NCBI GenBank assembly: GCA_028692715.1
Contig: JAQUWU010000024.1
Location: 1 to 64,000, forward strand
DNA from: Paludibacter sp.
Lineage (GTDB): Bacteria > Bacteroidota > Bacteroidia > Bacteroidales > Paludibacteraceae
Direction of reading: 5' to 3'
DNA: 64,000 bases
Positions 15,771 to 24,728 of the stretch are shown in pieces. Every line of letters begins with the position of its first letter. Positions within the stretch are counted from its first letter, which is position 1. The notes beneath the pieces are model-generated. The model was given only the letters and a program-made list of their open reading frames with translations. It had not been told where the DNA came from and searched no databases. The position numbers and the translations under genes were made by a program.

Positions 15771-18446
15771 TCTTCCTGATTTTACAATCATTTCTTTTAG
15801 TTTTTTATTAAATTTTGTTTCTTTCAAGAGTTGTTCCAATGTCATGTGCATGCGGTAACACCAGAAGTTTCTGGGATTACTGGGTACATTAATTCGCTCG
15901 GCAAAAGGATGCTCCAGACATAATGTAGAATCCAAAGCCATCCAATCCTGCCAAGGCAAAATTATCATCATTGCATTTGAATCTAAATGTTGCTCAATAA
16001 TTCGTTCTGCAATCCATGATTCACAAGTTTCAGGAGCTTTGCCTTGCATCCCTAATGCATGATTATAAAATCGTTGAATCAATACGGGGTCTTCTTCCCA
16101 CCAGGCACGAATTGGATTCATATCGTGAGTAGAAGTGGTACATACCGAACGATAAGGCGCATCAGCCGGCATGGCAAATTCAGTATTCGGTTTTTTTGGC
16201 ATGCGTTGAATTTCCAAACTTAAAATTTCCAGTTGGTTCATTACATCCGGCACCGAGTCGGGAACCATTCCTAAGTCCTCGCCACAAACAAGCATATTGG
16301 TTGCTGAAATTAAAGCCGGCAACTTCTTCATAGCTTGTTGTTTCCAAAAATTGGTGTGACGATGATAAAAATAATCCACATATATTTTATCGAGTAATCG
16401 ACGATTTTCGTCCGGCAAATCACGAAATGTGGCCGAACTGTGCATCGAAATACGTGGATGGAATTTTTCAGGTTGTTGCAAATCCCTGACAAATAAAACC
16501 TCACAATGCAACATATACAAACCATCACGAATCAACACTTCTTTATTCCCAAAATTGTAACCTAATGCGGCAAAATGTTTCTCTATTTTTTTCTGAGTAT
16601 CATATTCGGGTTTGAATTTGTAATTCTGCCAACCGTCCTGAAGCAAGTATTCGCGAATTACATCGTCGGTATACTTCCCAAAAATGGAATATAACACATG
16701 TTCTCTCAAATAAGGTTTTAAAAAGCGGTCTTCGTCCCACCAAATTCCTTTTGATTGTAATTCTTCTTTTGAATAGGGTAATGCCGGTTGAAAACTTCCG
16801 GTTAATCCCCACACATCATTTACCGGAATTCCCCAAATTCTGAAAAATCCCAACACATGATCAATTCTATATGCATCAAAGTATTCTGATAATTTTTGAA
16901 ACCGTTTTTTCCACCATTGATAACCATCTTTCTCCATTAACTCCCAGTTATAGGTAGGGAATCCCCAGTTTTGACCGGTAGCCGAGAAATCATCGGGTGG
17001 TGCTCCTGCTTGTAAATTCAGATTGAAAAGTTCAGGATCAACCCATGCATCCACACTTCGCGGACTAACACCAATCGGGATATCACCTTTTATGGCTATT
17101 CCGTTGGCTTTGGAATATTCGTGTACTTCAACCAATTGCTTGTGCAAATGAAACTGAAGGAAATAATAAATTGCAATTTTGTTATAATGAGCTAATTCGG
17201 GAGATGATAATTGTTCTATTTCAGATTTATTATAAACACTATATTCTTTCCATTTTCCAAATTCAGGAGTGCCATTTACATCTCGCAAATAGGAAAATGC
17301 AGCATAAGGGACAAGCCATTCTTTATTTGTCTCATAAAACTTTTTATATTCTTCTGAAGCAAAAATTGCCGGACTTTCAATAGGATAGATTTCATTGAAA
17401 AATTCCCATTTTGCATTCATCACGTTTTGATAATCGGAGAATGTTTTAGTATTTAATTCCAACTTTTTAGCTTTAAAAGCATCTTTTTGCTTTTTAGATT
17501 TTAGTTTTCCAATACTATTCAAATGAAGATAAATAGGATGCAATGCATAAACCGAAACAGCGTTGTAAGGATAAGAATCGTAGTTTGTGTGGTATAATAT
17601 CGTATCGTTGATAGGCAGCGTTTGAATTATTCGTTGACCGGTTTTTTTTGCCCAGTCTACCATTTTTTTCAAATCATTAAATTCCCCTACACCAAAACCG
17701 TCATCGCTTCTAAGCGAAAAAACAGGAATAGCAACTCCTGTTGTTTTCCAGGAATCAATTGTTCTGATAAAATTTTCATCATTTATAAAAACAGTAGTAT
17801 TTGGCTCTATTTGTGCAACTTTTCGGTTTGGTCCTCCACCCCATGCCAACACTTCATCCGTTTTGGTATCAACTATAAGATACTTATATTCTAAAGGAAA
17901 AATTATGTCTTTAGCATTTAACGATATACTACAAATTGGAAAATTCGTTTCATCCAATCTAATTTTTTTATTCACATCCCAATTGCCCAACACATCCTGA
18001 TTACCAATTATTGCGAAGTGACGTTCCGGCTCCAGTTGAGGACAATTAAGTTGTAAAGTAAGATTAGCCTGAGAGTTTGATTCCTCCGTTATTTTAATAT
18101 TCCTTTTAAAAAAACACTCTGTAAATGCTGCTGTAACAAAAGGGCTGTCGCCATAAGAGGCTCTCCAGTTATCTTCTATAATAGTTTTTTTATTTAATCC
18201 GGCGAAATAAACGTTACGAATACCTCCATATTCATAAAGGAGTGATGTATCGGTTTTATAAATACTATACTGATACGAAATTGAATCAGTAGGTTTTAAT
18301 TCCAGTTCAAGAAACCATTTTGAGGTTTCATTGCATTGCATAAAAAACTGTTCAGGGGTATCTGATGAGGAATCATTAGAATGGAGTAAAAGGCAAATTG
18401 ATTCTCCCCATTGAGTTTTAAAATGTATATTGAACTGTACTATCAT
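15768..18446 (-). CDS. malQ: 4-alpha-glucanotransferase (amylomaltase, DPE2-like) with two CBM20 domains
   Basis: Transfers glucan segments between alpha-1,4-glucans and maltose/glucose (GH77), in glycogen or maltodextrin metabolism. At 892 residues it is far longer than the E. coli enzyme (about 690) because two starch-binding CBM20 domains precede the catalytic barrel: about 1-110 (VQFNIHFKTQWGESICLLL) and about 125-225 (HFAIIGNQDVLGNWDVNK). This is the architecture of plant cytosolic DPE2. The GH77 part begins near IPVFSLRSDDGFGVGEF. Catalytic residues are visible as Asp529 in YRIDHVLGFF, Glu723 in GEDLGM and Asp775 in STHDMNP. No signal peptide, so cytoplasmic. A CAAATTTA box (TAAATTTG on the coding strand) at 18469-18476 could be its -7 element. 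Confidence 0.93.
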   Translation of the reverse strand: MIVQFNIHFKTQWGESICLLLHSNDSSSDTPEQFFMQCNETSKWFLELELKPTDSISYQYSIYKTDTSLLYEYGGIRNVYFAGLNKKTIIEDNWRASYGDSPFVTAAFTECFFKRNIKITEESNSQANLTLQLNCPQLEPERHFAIIGNQDVLGNWDVNKKIRLDETNFPICSISLNAKDIIFPLEYKYLIVDTKTDEVLAWGGGPNRKVAQIEPNTTVFINDENFIRTIDSWKTTGVAIPVFSLRSDDGFGVGEFNDLKKMVDWAKKTGQRIIQTLPINDTILYHTNYDSYPYNAVSVYALHPIYLHLNSIGKLKSKKQKDAFKAKKLELNTKTFSDYQNVMNAKWEFFNEIYPIESPAIFASEEYKKFYETNKEWLVPYAAFSYLRDVNGTPEFGKWKEYSVYNKSEIEQLSSPELAHYNKIAIYYFLQFHLHKQLVEVHEYSKANGIAIKGDIPIGVSPRSVDAWVDPELFNLNLQAGAPPDDFSATGQNWGFPTYNWELMEKDGYQWWKKRFQKLSEYFDAYRIDHVLGFFRIWGIPVNDVWGLTGSFQPALPYSKEELQSKGIWWDEDRFLKPYLREHVLYSIFGKYTDDVIREYLLQDGWQNYKFKPEYDTQKKIEKHFAALGYNFGNKEVLIRDGLYMLHCEVLFVRDLQQPEKFHPRISMHSSATFRDLPDENRRLLDKIYVDYFYHRHTNFWKQQAMKKLPALISATNMLVCGEDLGMVPDSVPDVMNQLEILSLEIQRMPKKPNTEFAMPADAPYRSVCTTSTHDMNPIRAWWEEDPVLIQRFYNHALGMQGKAPETCESWIAERIIEQHLDSNAMMIILPWQDWMALDSTLCLEHPFAERINVPSNPRNFWCYRMHMTLEQLLKETKFNKKLKEMIVKSGR

Positions 18447-18543
18447 AATAAAAATTAGAATTTGGATGCAAATTTACAAAAATAAAGTTCAATATGAAAG
18501 TTGTCATTAGCAACTGAAGTATATTATAGTGCAAACGATTGAA

Positions 18544-18586
18544 AATAAAAAACCTTCCTGATTGTCATGGGACAATATCAGGAAGG
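18544..18586 (-). terminator. Intrinsic terminator after tRNA-Cys
   Basis: On the minus strand CCTTCCTGAT pairs with ATCAGGAAGG, with an inner TGTC/GACA extension interrupted by a two-base bulge, and six T follow. It lies directly after the tRNA 3' end. Confidence 0.85.
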
Positions 18587-18591
18587 ATTTG

Positions 18592-18662
18592 AGGTTCGTG
18601 GCGGATTCGAACCGCCGTATACGGTTTTGCAGACCGGCACCTAGCCACTCGGTCAACGAACC
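18592..18662 (-). tRNA. tRNA-Cys (anticodon GCA)
   Basis: A 71-base cloverleaf on the minus strand: acceptor GGTTCGT / ACGAACC, T-arm GGCGG TTCGAAT CCGCC, anticodon loop CTGCAAA with anticodon GCA, and U as discriminator base, as expected for cysteine tRNA. CCA is not encoded. It has its own promoter (18678-18708) and terminator (18544-18586). Confidence 0.95.
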
Positions 18663-18677
18663 TTGTTTTTCGGAGTG

Positions 18678-18708
18678 CAAAGATAGGATAATTTCGCACT
18701 CGAACAAA
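18678..18708 (-). promoter_or_regulatory. tRNA-Cys promoter
   Basis: On the minus strand TTTG (18708-18705), 19 bases, then TATCTTTG (18685-18678): a textbook Bacteroidota -33/-7 pair. The predicted start is about 10 bases before the tRNA 5' end. Confidence 0.85.
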
Positions 18709-18743
18709 GTTTTTCTGCAAAAAGGTATAAAATTATTTTTATA

Positions 18744-19208
18744 TCAACGTTCGCTATGATCCCCATGAGATGGAAAATCTTGTAATAGTTTTCGTTTAAA
18801 GTCTCTTTCAGCCTTGTAATATTTAAACAAGGACTCAGGAGATAACACCTTACGAAGTTTTAAATGATAATTTTTAAATTGCTGTCCCTGAATCAATTCC
18901 ACATCAGCATACCGATCATTTAATTCAGCATAATTAGGTTTTACGTTATTTTTTATATTACGAGCAGCTTTAAAAAACTCACGGTCTTTAGCATGTTGTT
19001 TCCAAACTGTTTTTTCATATTGCATAAATATTGGTTTAACCAATTCAACTTCTTTTGGTGATAATTGAGACTGATCAACCAAAAATTGCCATTTTTTCTC
19101 GTGCATTTCATCTACCTTTTTCCAACTGTCTACTTTCTGAGCATTTAAAAAATTGCTAAGTACGAGCAATAAAAAAATTATAGGGAATTTTATCGTCTTC
19201 ATATTCAT
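18744..19208 (-). CDS. Periplasmic CpxP/Spy-like helical protein of unknown function
   Basis: A 154-residue protein with a clear signal peptide (IFLLLVLSNFLNAQ, cleavage after about residue 24). The mature part is all-helical, charged and rich in Lys/Glu/Gln (for example LSPKEVELVKPIFMQYEK), resembling the small periplasmic helical sensors or chaperones (CpxP/Spy, heavy-metal-resistance group) often encoded with ECF sigma systems in Bacteroidota. The resemblance is one of composition and layout, not a firm family match. It lies downstream of an anti-sigma-like gene, with a 328-base spacer, so it may or may not be in the same transcript. It could sense envelope state for the sigma factor. Confidence 0.6.
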   Translation of the reverse strand: MNMKTIKFPIIFLLLVLSNFLNAQKVDSWKKVDEMHEKKWQFLVDQSQLSPKEVELVKPIFMQYEKTVWKQHAKDREFFKAARNIKNNVKPNYAELNDRYADVELIQGQQFKNYHLKLRKVLSPESLFKYYKAERDFKRKLLQDFPSHGDHSER

Positions 19209-19536
19209 TTAATTTATTTCAAAAATTATAAATTATTAGAGTTTATGTAAAATAAGAAGTTATACCATTCAAGCACAATGAATTAATTACAAAGACACGA
19301 AAATATAAATTCTTTTAACATCAACCTAATTGAAACACTGAGTAAAACACATAAGTATTTTTTTGCAAATACTTTAGAGAATACATTTTAAATAAAACAT
19401 TTATGCTTTGTGTTTTAATAAAAAAAAAACTGAAATGAATGGGTTTGATAAGTTTTAGTGTCTTTGTGCCTGTCTGCCAACCAGGCAGGTTTAATTATTA
19501 TAAATCAATCATATAGTTTTTTAATCAGAATAATAT
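19209..19536. other. 328-base AT-rich spacer with one small hairpin
   Basis: No convincing gene is visible. The spacer holds poly-A and poly-T runs and one GC-rich hairpin around 19470-19490 (CCTGTCTG and CAGGCAGG around CCAAC), a word I recognise as a recurrent low-copy repeat in Bacteroidota spacers. It could end the sigma/anti-sigma transcript, but there is no strong T-run after it on the minus strand. Confidence 0.5.
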
Positions 19537-19857
19537 CTATTGAATATCTCCATTTTCTACATAATAATCAATCATAGCAGCTTCATCTACCTGAGATAAA
19601 ACATATGATTCATAATTGTCTTCATTTTTAACATTAGCACTTTGATAAACATTGAACAAAATTTGTCCAACAATGAGTAAGCCAACAAACATAGCAGCCA
19701 TATACATCCAGGGAGTAAATGTTTTACGTATGGACACAGGCTTTACTACTATTTGCGCCTCCATCCTATTTGCAAAATCTTCAAAGTAGTTTTCGGGAGT
19801 CCTGAAAGGTAAATCTTTCCCAATTTCTTCGAGCGGTATGTGTTTTTTATCCTTCAT
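19537..19857 (-). CDS. Putative anti-sigma factor (single-pass membrane protein)
   Basis: A 106-residue protein with a cytoplasmic N-terminal part containing FRTPENYFEDFANRM (the PxGYF/PENYF-type motif frequent in Bacteroidota proteins encoded after ECF sigma genes), one membrane helix around residues 48-68 (FTPWMYMAAMFVGLLIVGQI) and a short acidic outer tail with tyrosines. Size, single helix and position 80 bases downstream of the sigma gene fit an anti-sigma or sigma-modulating membrane protein. No zinc-finger (ZAS) motif is present, so it is not of the classical anti-sigma type. Confidence 0.65.
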   Translation of the reverse strand: MKDKKHIPLEEIGKDLPFRTPENYFEDFANRMEAQIVVKPVSIRKTFTPWMYMAAMFVGLLIVGQILFNVYQSANVKNEDNYESYVLSQVDEAAMIDYYVENGDIQ

Positions 19858-19937
19858 GATATATATTTTTATCCTTCATACAATTACTTAGACTAATATT
19901 ATTTATTTAGGTTTAAACAAGGATTGCTTTTTTAAGA

Positions 19938-20486
19938 TTATTCCTCTTCCTCAAAGTATTTTTCAATCTTTTTTACAGCATGATGATACGAGGCTTTTAA
20001 AGCACCTACTGAAGTGCCTAGAATCTTCTCCATTTGATCATAAGTGATATCATCAAAATATTTCATATTAAATACAAGTCGTTGTTTTTCAGGCAATGTA
20101 AGAATTGCTTTTTGCAGTTTGAGCTGAATTTCATTTCCATCAAAGTAAGTATCAGCTCTCAAATTTTGAAGTAATCCATCCTCAACATCAACAATTGAAT
20201 TAATATTTCTCAATCTTTTATTCGCCAGAAAAGTCAGTGTCTCGTTGGTTGCAATCCGATACAGCCATGTAGAAAGTTGAGAATCACCTCTGAATCCGTC
20301 CAAACCATTCCAGGCTTTCATGAAAGTATTTTGCAGCACATCGTTGGAATCTTCATGAGTTAGTACCATTTTACGAATATGCCAATACAAGCGTTCCTGA
20401 TAAGTTTTAAAAACTTTTGAGAATGCAGCTGCACGTTTATTTGGTTGACTCAACTGAAAAAGTAATTCCTCTTCGGTAAGATTCAT
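19938..20486 (-). CDS. ECF-type RNA polymerase sigma-70 factor
   Basis: A 182-residue sigma factor with only regions 2 and 4. Region 2 shows DSNDVLQNTFMKAWNGLDGF and STWLYRIATNETLTFL (about 45-90); region 4 shows LPEKQRLVFNMKYFDDITYDQMEKIL followed by the DNA-binding helix GTSVGALKASYHHAVKKIE. These are diagnostic of ECF sigma factors of the Bacteroidota envelope group. It leads a unit with an anti-sigma-like protein and probably the periplasmic helical protein. Its own promoter (20581-20615) is of the housekeeping type. The regulon cannot be predicted. Confidence 0.9.
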   Translation of the reverse strand: MNLTEEELLFQLSQPNKRAAAFSKVFKTYQERLYWHIRKMVLTHEDSNDVLQNTFMKAWNGLDGFRGDSQLSTWLYRIATNETLTFLANKRLRNINSIVDVEDGLLQNLRADTYFDGNEIQLKLQKAILTLPEKQRLVFNMKYFDDITYDQMEKILGTSVGALKASYHHAVKKIEKYFEEEE

Positions 20487-21361
20487 AAGTAGATTTCGTT
20501 CTTATGCTAAATTGAATTATTAATGTATCACTTTATGACTTAAAAAATCGTTGAAGGTTTAATTCGAATCATTAAAGTTACAAATATACTTAGAATGAAT
20601 CAGTATTACAAAAAATAGCTTAAAACATTTATTCATTCCCAATAACTTTTATCAGCATTAAATCAAGTCATTAAAAACGATCAAATTATTTGTTATTATC
20701 TACATACAACTTTAGAATACTCATTTGATATTTATTCAATTCCTATGCTAATACTCTTTGTTTTTAAATTAAATTTTAAAGATTAAAAAAAAACTCACGA
20801 ACAAAATTAAATCGATACTTATAACTCAGAACTTCGTTATAGAACTATTTATATCATTAATTAACAGCAACATAAATATGTGATATCAACATATAATATA
20901 TCCGCTTCAACTTATCACTTGCGTAAAATGTGAATTTTTTACACAAATATCTGACAAACAGTATAAATAAGGCTTTACACTGATGAGTCATGCTGAATTA
21001 TCAGTAGTAAAAACTTACAACTTTTTACTACTTCTCGGTATCAGCTCTTCGCTACGATTGACAACATGGCGTCTTTTGCGCCTGAGCGCCGAATAGGCAG
21101 ATGAAAATGAATACATCATAATGAAACATTGTTAATCCAAAATAAATTCAATATAAAAATGTGTATAACATATTTCATTTCGATATTTTTATGTAATTTT
21201 CAATTTTAATGAAAAAAAATAACTTTTTTGTAAAAACAAAATTTGCGCACAAAGCGTTAATTAAAGAGTGATACCATAATAATAAGACCCAAAACATTTT
21301 CCACCTGAGAAAAATAATTAAGACAAAACAGAATTTATATATTAATGTAACAAAAATTTAA
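20487..21361. other. 875-base intergenic region between sigma gene and sucC
   Basis: No open frame of note. It carries the sigma-gene promoter near its left end, a perfect 11-bp hairpin AGTAGTAAAAA / TTTTTACTACT at 21003-21032, and a GC-richer island (21033-21110, with GCGCCTGAGCGCC) standing out from very AT-rich surroundings. The sucC leader is AT-rich and no clear TAnnTTTG box is seen. A small RNA or the remnant of a lost gene is possible but unsupported. Confidence 0.5.
20581..20615 (-). promoter_or_regulatory. Promoter of the ECF sigma gene
   Basis: On the minus strand TTTTTTG (20615-20609), 20 bases, then TATATTTG (20588-20581), matching the Bacteroidota vegetative promoter. The predicted leader is about 90 bases. 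Confidence 0.8.
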
Positions 21362-22504
21362 ATGAAAATTCACGAATATCAAGCGAAGGAAATTTTTTCC
21401 CGTTATTCTATCCCGGTCACCAACGAAGTTTTATGTTATACCGTAGAAGAGGTAGTAAAAGCAACTCGAAAGCTGGGATTGCCTGTAGTAGTAAAAGCTC
21501 AGGTTTTAGCCGGAGGACGGGGTAAAGCCGGTGGAGTAAAATTGGCTAAAACAATTGAGGCTGCAACAGAAGCTGCAACCAACATTTTAGGCATGGACAT
21601 AAAAGGTTATAAAGTTGAGAAAGTACTGGTAGCCGAAGGAGTGAAATTCAATGCTGAGTTTTATGTTGGTTTAACTATTGACCGGAATTCAAAATCGGTT
21701 ATTTTTATGGCTAGTAAGGAAGGTGGTGTCGAAATTGAGGAAGTTGCAAAAGATAATCCTGAAGCAATTTTAAAATTCATTGTCGATCCGGATTTAGGGA
21801 TGACAGCATTTTTAGCTCGCAAAATTGCATTCTCACTTTTCGACGATTTTTCGCTCGTAAAACAAGGAGCTGATTTATTTCAAAAGTTGTACAAAATTTT
21901 TATTGAAACAGATGCCTCATTAGTAGAGATAAATCCATTGGTAAAAACTGAGGGGGGAAAAATTCTGGCGTTGGATGGGAAAATGAATTTTGATGATAAT
22001 GCAATGTATCGTCAACGTGATATAGAATTGTTAAATGAACCAACTGAAGAAGAAAAGAAAGAATTAAAAGCGAAAGAAAGTGGATTAACGTATATAAGAC
22101 TAGATGGGACAATTGGCTGTATGGTAAATGGTGCTGGACTTGCTATGGCAACCATGGATATTATAAAGTATTATGGTGGAAATCCTGCAAATTTCCTTGA
22201 TATTGGCGGAAGTTCAAACCCTCAAAAAGTTATTGATGCAATGAATCTTTTGCTCTCTGACAAAAATGTGAAAGTAATAATGATCAACATCTTTGGCGGA
22301 ATTACCCGCTGCGATGATGTTGCAAGAGGTCTGGTTACAGCTCTCGATCAAATGAAAGTAGATATTCCTATTGTAATACGACTTTCGGGAACAAATGCCG
22401 AAGAAGGTCTGAGAATAATTGCAGAGAAAAATCTACCAACCGTAAATTCGTTGAGCGAAGCGGCACAAGAAGCCATCAGATTATGTAAAGATTGTAATAA
22501 ATAA
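21362..22504 (+). CDS. sucC: Succinyl-CoA synthetase, beta subunit (ADP-forming)
   Basis: ATP-grasp subunit of succinate-CoA ligase, interconverting succinyl-CoA plus ADP and phosphate with succinate, CoA and ATP. The 380-residue protein begins [19 protein letters not shown] and has [18 protein letters not shown] (nucleotide loop), [20 protein letters not shown] and the [10 protein letters not shown] segment. Length is close to the E. coli subunit (388). The alpha subunit follows after 57 bases, forming a two-gene operon. In a fermentative Bacteroidota it would run toward succinate/propionate formation or act in a partial TCA cycle. Confidence 0.95.
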   Translation: MKIHEYQAKEIFSRYSIPVTNEVLCYTVEEVVKATRKLGLPVVVKAQVLAGGRGKAGGVKLAKTIEAATEAATNILGMDIKGYKVEKVLVAEGVKFNAEFYVGLTIDRNSKSVIFMASKEGGVEIEEVAKDNPEAILKFIVDPDLGMTAFLARKIAFSLFDDFSLVKQGADLFQKLYKIFIETDASLVEINPLVKTEGGKILALDGKMNFDDNAMYRQRDIELLNEPTEEEKKELKAKESGLTYIRLDGTIGCMVNGAGLAMATMDIIKYYGGNPANFLDIGGSSNPQKVIDAMNLLLSDKNVKVIMINIFGGITRCDDVARGLVTALDQMKVDIPIVIRLSGTNAEEGLRIIAEKNLPTVNSLSEAAQEAIRLCKDCNK

Positions 22505-22561
22505 TTATAAATCGACACATAGACACAAAACATTTATTTCACAATTTTAAAACAAAAGAAA

Positions 22562-23437
22562 ATGAGCATATTAGTAAATAAAAACACAAAATTACTTGTT
22601 CAGGGAATAACCGGACGTGATGGCAGTTTTCATACAGGGAAAATGAAAGCCTATGGTACAAACATTGTTGCAGGTGTATCACCCGGAAAAGGGGGTCAAT
22701 TTGTGCATGACATTCCTGTTTTCAACACAGTAGAAGATGCCGTAAAAGCAACTGGGGCAAACACTTCAATCATAATGGTTCCGGCTCCACTTGCAGGCGA
22801 TGCGATATTAGAAGCAGGGGATACTGCCGGCATTGAATTGGTTATTTGTATTTCCGAAGGCGTTCCAACGCTTGACATGGTAAAAGCCAATGCCTATTTA
22901 AACAAAAAAGGTGTAAAACTAATTGGTGCAAATTGTCCGGGTCTTATTACGCCCAATGAAGCCCTAGTAGGAATCCTACCTGCCAACATTTTCAAAAAAG
23001 GAAATATTGGATTAATGAGCAGAAGTGGCACATTAACTTATCTAATGGTCAGTATTTTAACAAATAGTGGTTTTGGGCAAAGTACCTGTGTTGGAATAGG
23101 TGGTGATCCCGTTGCCGGACTATATTACCAGGAATTGTTGCAAATGTTTCAGGATGATCCTGAAACAGAAGCTATTGTATTAATAGGGGAGATTGGGGGA
23201 GATGCGGAAGAACGTGCAGCTCAATATATTAAAGAGCATATTACAAAACCAGTTGTTGCCTTTATTGCCGGACAAACAGCACCTCCCGGAAAAAGAATGG
23301 GACACGCAGGCGCTATTATTTCAAGTGGTAGTGGAACTGCCGAAGAGAAAATTGCAGCTTTTGAGGCTGTAGGCGTTCCAGTAGCTCGAAGACCTGTAGA
23401 AATACCGGATCTTTTGAAGAAATTAATGAATAAATAA
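22562..23437 (+). CDS. sucD: Succinyl-CoA synthetase, alpha subunit
   Basis: Holds the CoA-binding domain and the phosphohistidine of the ligase. The 291-residue chain starts with [20 protein letters not shown], has the CoA-site [20 protein letters not shown] and the phosphorylated His248 in [10 protein letters not shown], with the following [13 protein letters not shown]. It matches the standard length (about 290). An imperfect hairpin with a T-run follows 15 bases after its stop codon. Confidence 0.96.
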   Translation: MSILVNKNTKLLVQGITGRDGSFHTGKMKAYGTNIVAGVSPGKGGQFVHDIPVFNTVEDAVKATGANTSIIMVPAPLAGDAILEAGDTAGIELVICISEGVPTLDMVKANAYLNKKGVKLIGANCPGLITPNEALVGILPANIFKKGNIGLMSRSGTLTYLMVSILTNSGFGQSTCVGIGGDPVAGLYYQELLQMFQDDPETEAIVLIGEIGGDAEERAAQYIKEHITKPVVAFIAGQTAPPGKRMGHAGAIISSGSGTAEEKIAAFEAVGVPVARRPVEIPDLLKKLMNK

Positions 23438-23452
23438 AATATTTTGAGATAG

Positions 23453-23488
23453 AAAGGGAGGGTGAATTAATTTTTACTCTCCTTTTTT
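23453..23488 (+). terminator. Probable terminator of sucCD
   Basis: AAAGGGAGGGT pairs with ACTCTCCTTT across a 12-base loop with one bulged G and one G-T pair, followed by six T. Confidence 0.7.
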
Positions 23489-23722
23489 ATTGTTTTTATT
23501 TCAAATCACAGTTTAAATTTTTAAAATAAATTATCAACATTTGTATTTCTGTCAGTTTTTAAATATATAATATCTTAATAATCAATTTAATTGAATAAAA
23601 ATAAAACAAATCATAGTTAATTTTTGTTTTAAAATACAAATTATAGTTTTCATAATGACTCTTTCAAATTTTTAACAAATAGCAAAAAGAATTACAAATA
23701 GTAACCTTAAATTATTGGAGTT

Positions 23723-24668
23723 ATGAAAAAAAAATGGATTTTAATTTTTGTCATTAGTCTATTTGCAGGCATATTTGTGTCATGTAAATCGAAACAAAAA
23801 GCTGAAAAAGAAATTGTAATTGCTGTTATCCCAAAAGTAGATAATGCAATTTTCGATCAGGTAAAAGTGAGTGCCCAACAAGCTGCAAAAGAACTTGGGA
23901 TTGTACTGACTTGGGAAGCCCCTTCATCTGTTGAAAGTAAGAAACAGGAAGAATTAATTGATAATCTGATTCATTACAAAGTAGATGGAATATTAATTAG
24001 TTGCAACGATGCTGTGAACATAAAAAGTTCCATCAACAAAGCATTGGCTGCTGGGATAAAAGTTGCTACTTTTGATTCGGATGTACCAACTAGCGGAAGA
24101 ATATTTTATATCGGAACTGACAATAAAAAAGCAGGAAAAGTTTGTGCCCAAACAATGTTGAATTTGTATGAACAAATGAATAAAAAACCGGATCAAGTGG
24201 TTATTTTAAGTGGTGGTATGGGTGCAAATAATATGCTGGAAAGGATTTCCGGGTTTAGAAGCGTGATGAACGAAAAAAAACATTGTTGGGATTCTGAACT
24301 CATTTGAAATGCCTGATTATGGAAAAGAAATTCTTACTTATACATTGAACAAAAACAAAAAAATTAACGGAGTTCAATTTATGTGGGGAGTTCCAGTTCT
24401 AAATGGTATTGATAGTATTCCGACATTATCAAAATTACTTGACAATAAGGGTGTTTCAGTGTTTTTTGACGTTTCGAAGCCAGTATTAAGATATATAAAG
24501 AATCATTCCAATTGTGCAACTATAAAACAAGATTTTCATGCAATGGGTTATGATGGGGTTAAGAATCTTTTCAATGCTATAAAAGGTGAACCGTTCAAGG
24601 ACGAAATTTTATATGATGTAAAAGTAATTGATTATAATAATGCCGAAGAAGAACTGAAGAACTTGTAA
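23723..24668 (+). pseudogene. LacI-like periplasmic sugar-binding lipoprotein, split by a frameshift
   Basis: Two frames, 23723-24307 and 24309-24668, together make one RbsB-type binding protein (Peripla_BP_4). The first has a lipoprotein signal (LFAGIFVSC), the IAVIPKVDNAIFDQV strand and KVATFDSDVPTSG; the second starts Pro-Asp-Tyr-Gly-Lys and contains DFHAMGYDGVKNLFNAIKGEPF, the family C-terminus. Removing one A from the run of eight A at 24273-24280 restores a continuous reading KNIVGILNSFEMPDYGKEIL across the joint. It is therefore either a recent loss of function, a slippery (phase-variable or programmed) gene, or a homopolymer sequencing error. Bacteroidota proteins of this kind can bind sugars for sensing or uptake; the gene sits next to, and convergent with, the sugar-utilisation locus. 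Confidence 0.8.
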
Positions 24669-24683
24669 AAGAAATCAAAAACT

Positions 24684-24720
24684 AAAACACCGACTGAAAA
24701 TTCGTCTAGTCGGTGTTTTT
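24684..24720. terminator. Bidirectional intrinsic terminator
   Basis: AAAACACCGACT (24684-24695) pairs perfectly with AGTCGGTGTTTT (24708-24719), with A-run before and T-run after. It separates the binding-protein gene (+) from the minus-strand sugar locus ending at 24729. Confidence 0.92.
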
Positions 24721-24728
24721 GCAATATT

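Noticed and set aside
15661-15858. 65-codon His/Thr/Ser-rich open frame on the plus strand
   Set aside because: It is the translation of the CATCAC microsatellite running into the malQ 3' end on the opposite strand, with no family signal or ribosome-binding support.
18507-18759. Overlapping short frames on both strands across the tRNA-Cys gene
   Set aside because: They run through the tRNA, its promoter and its terminator, so coding is implausible.
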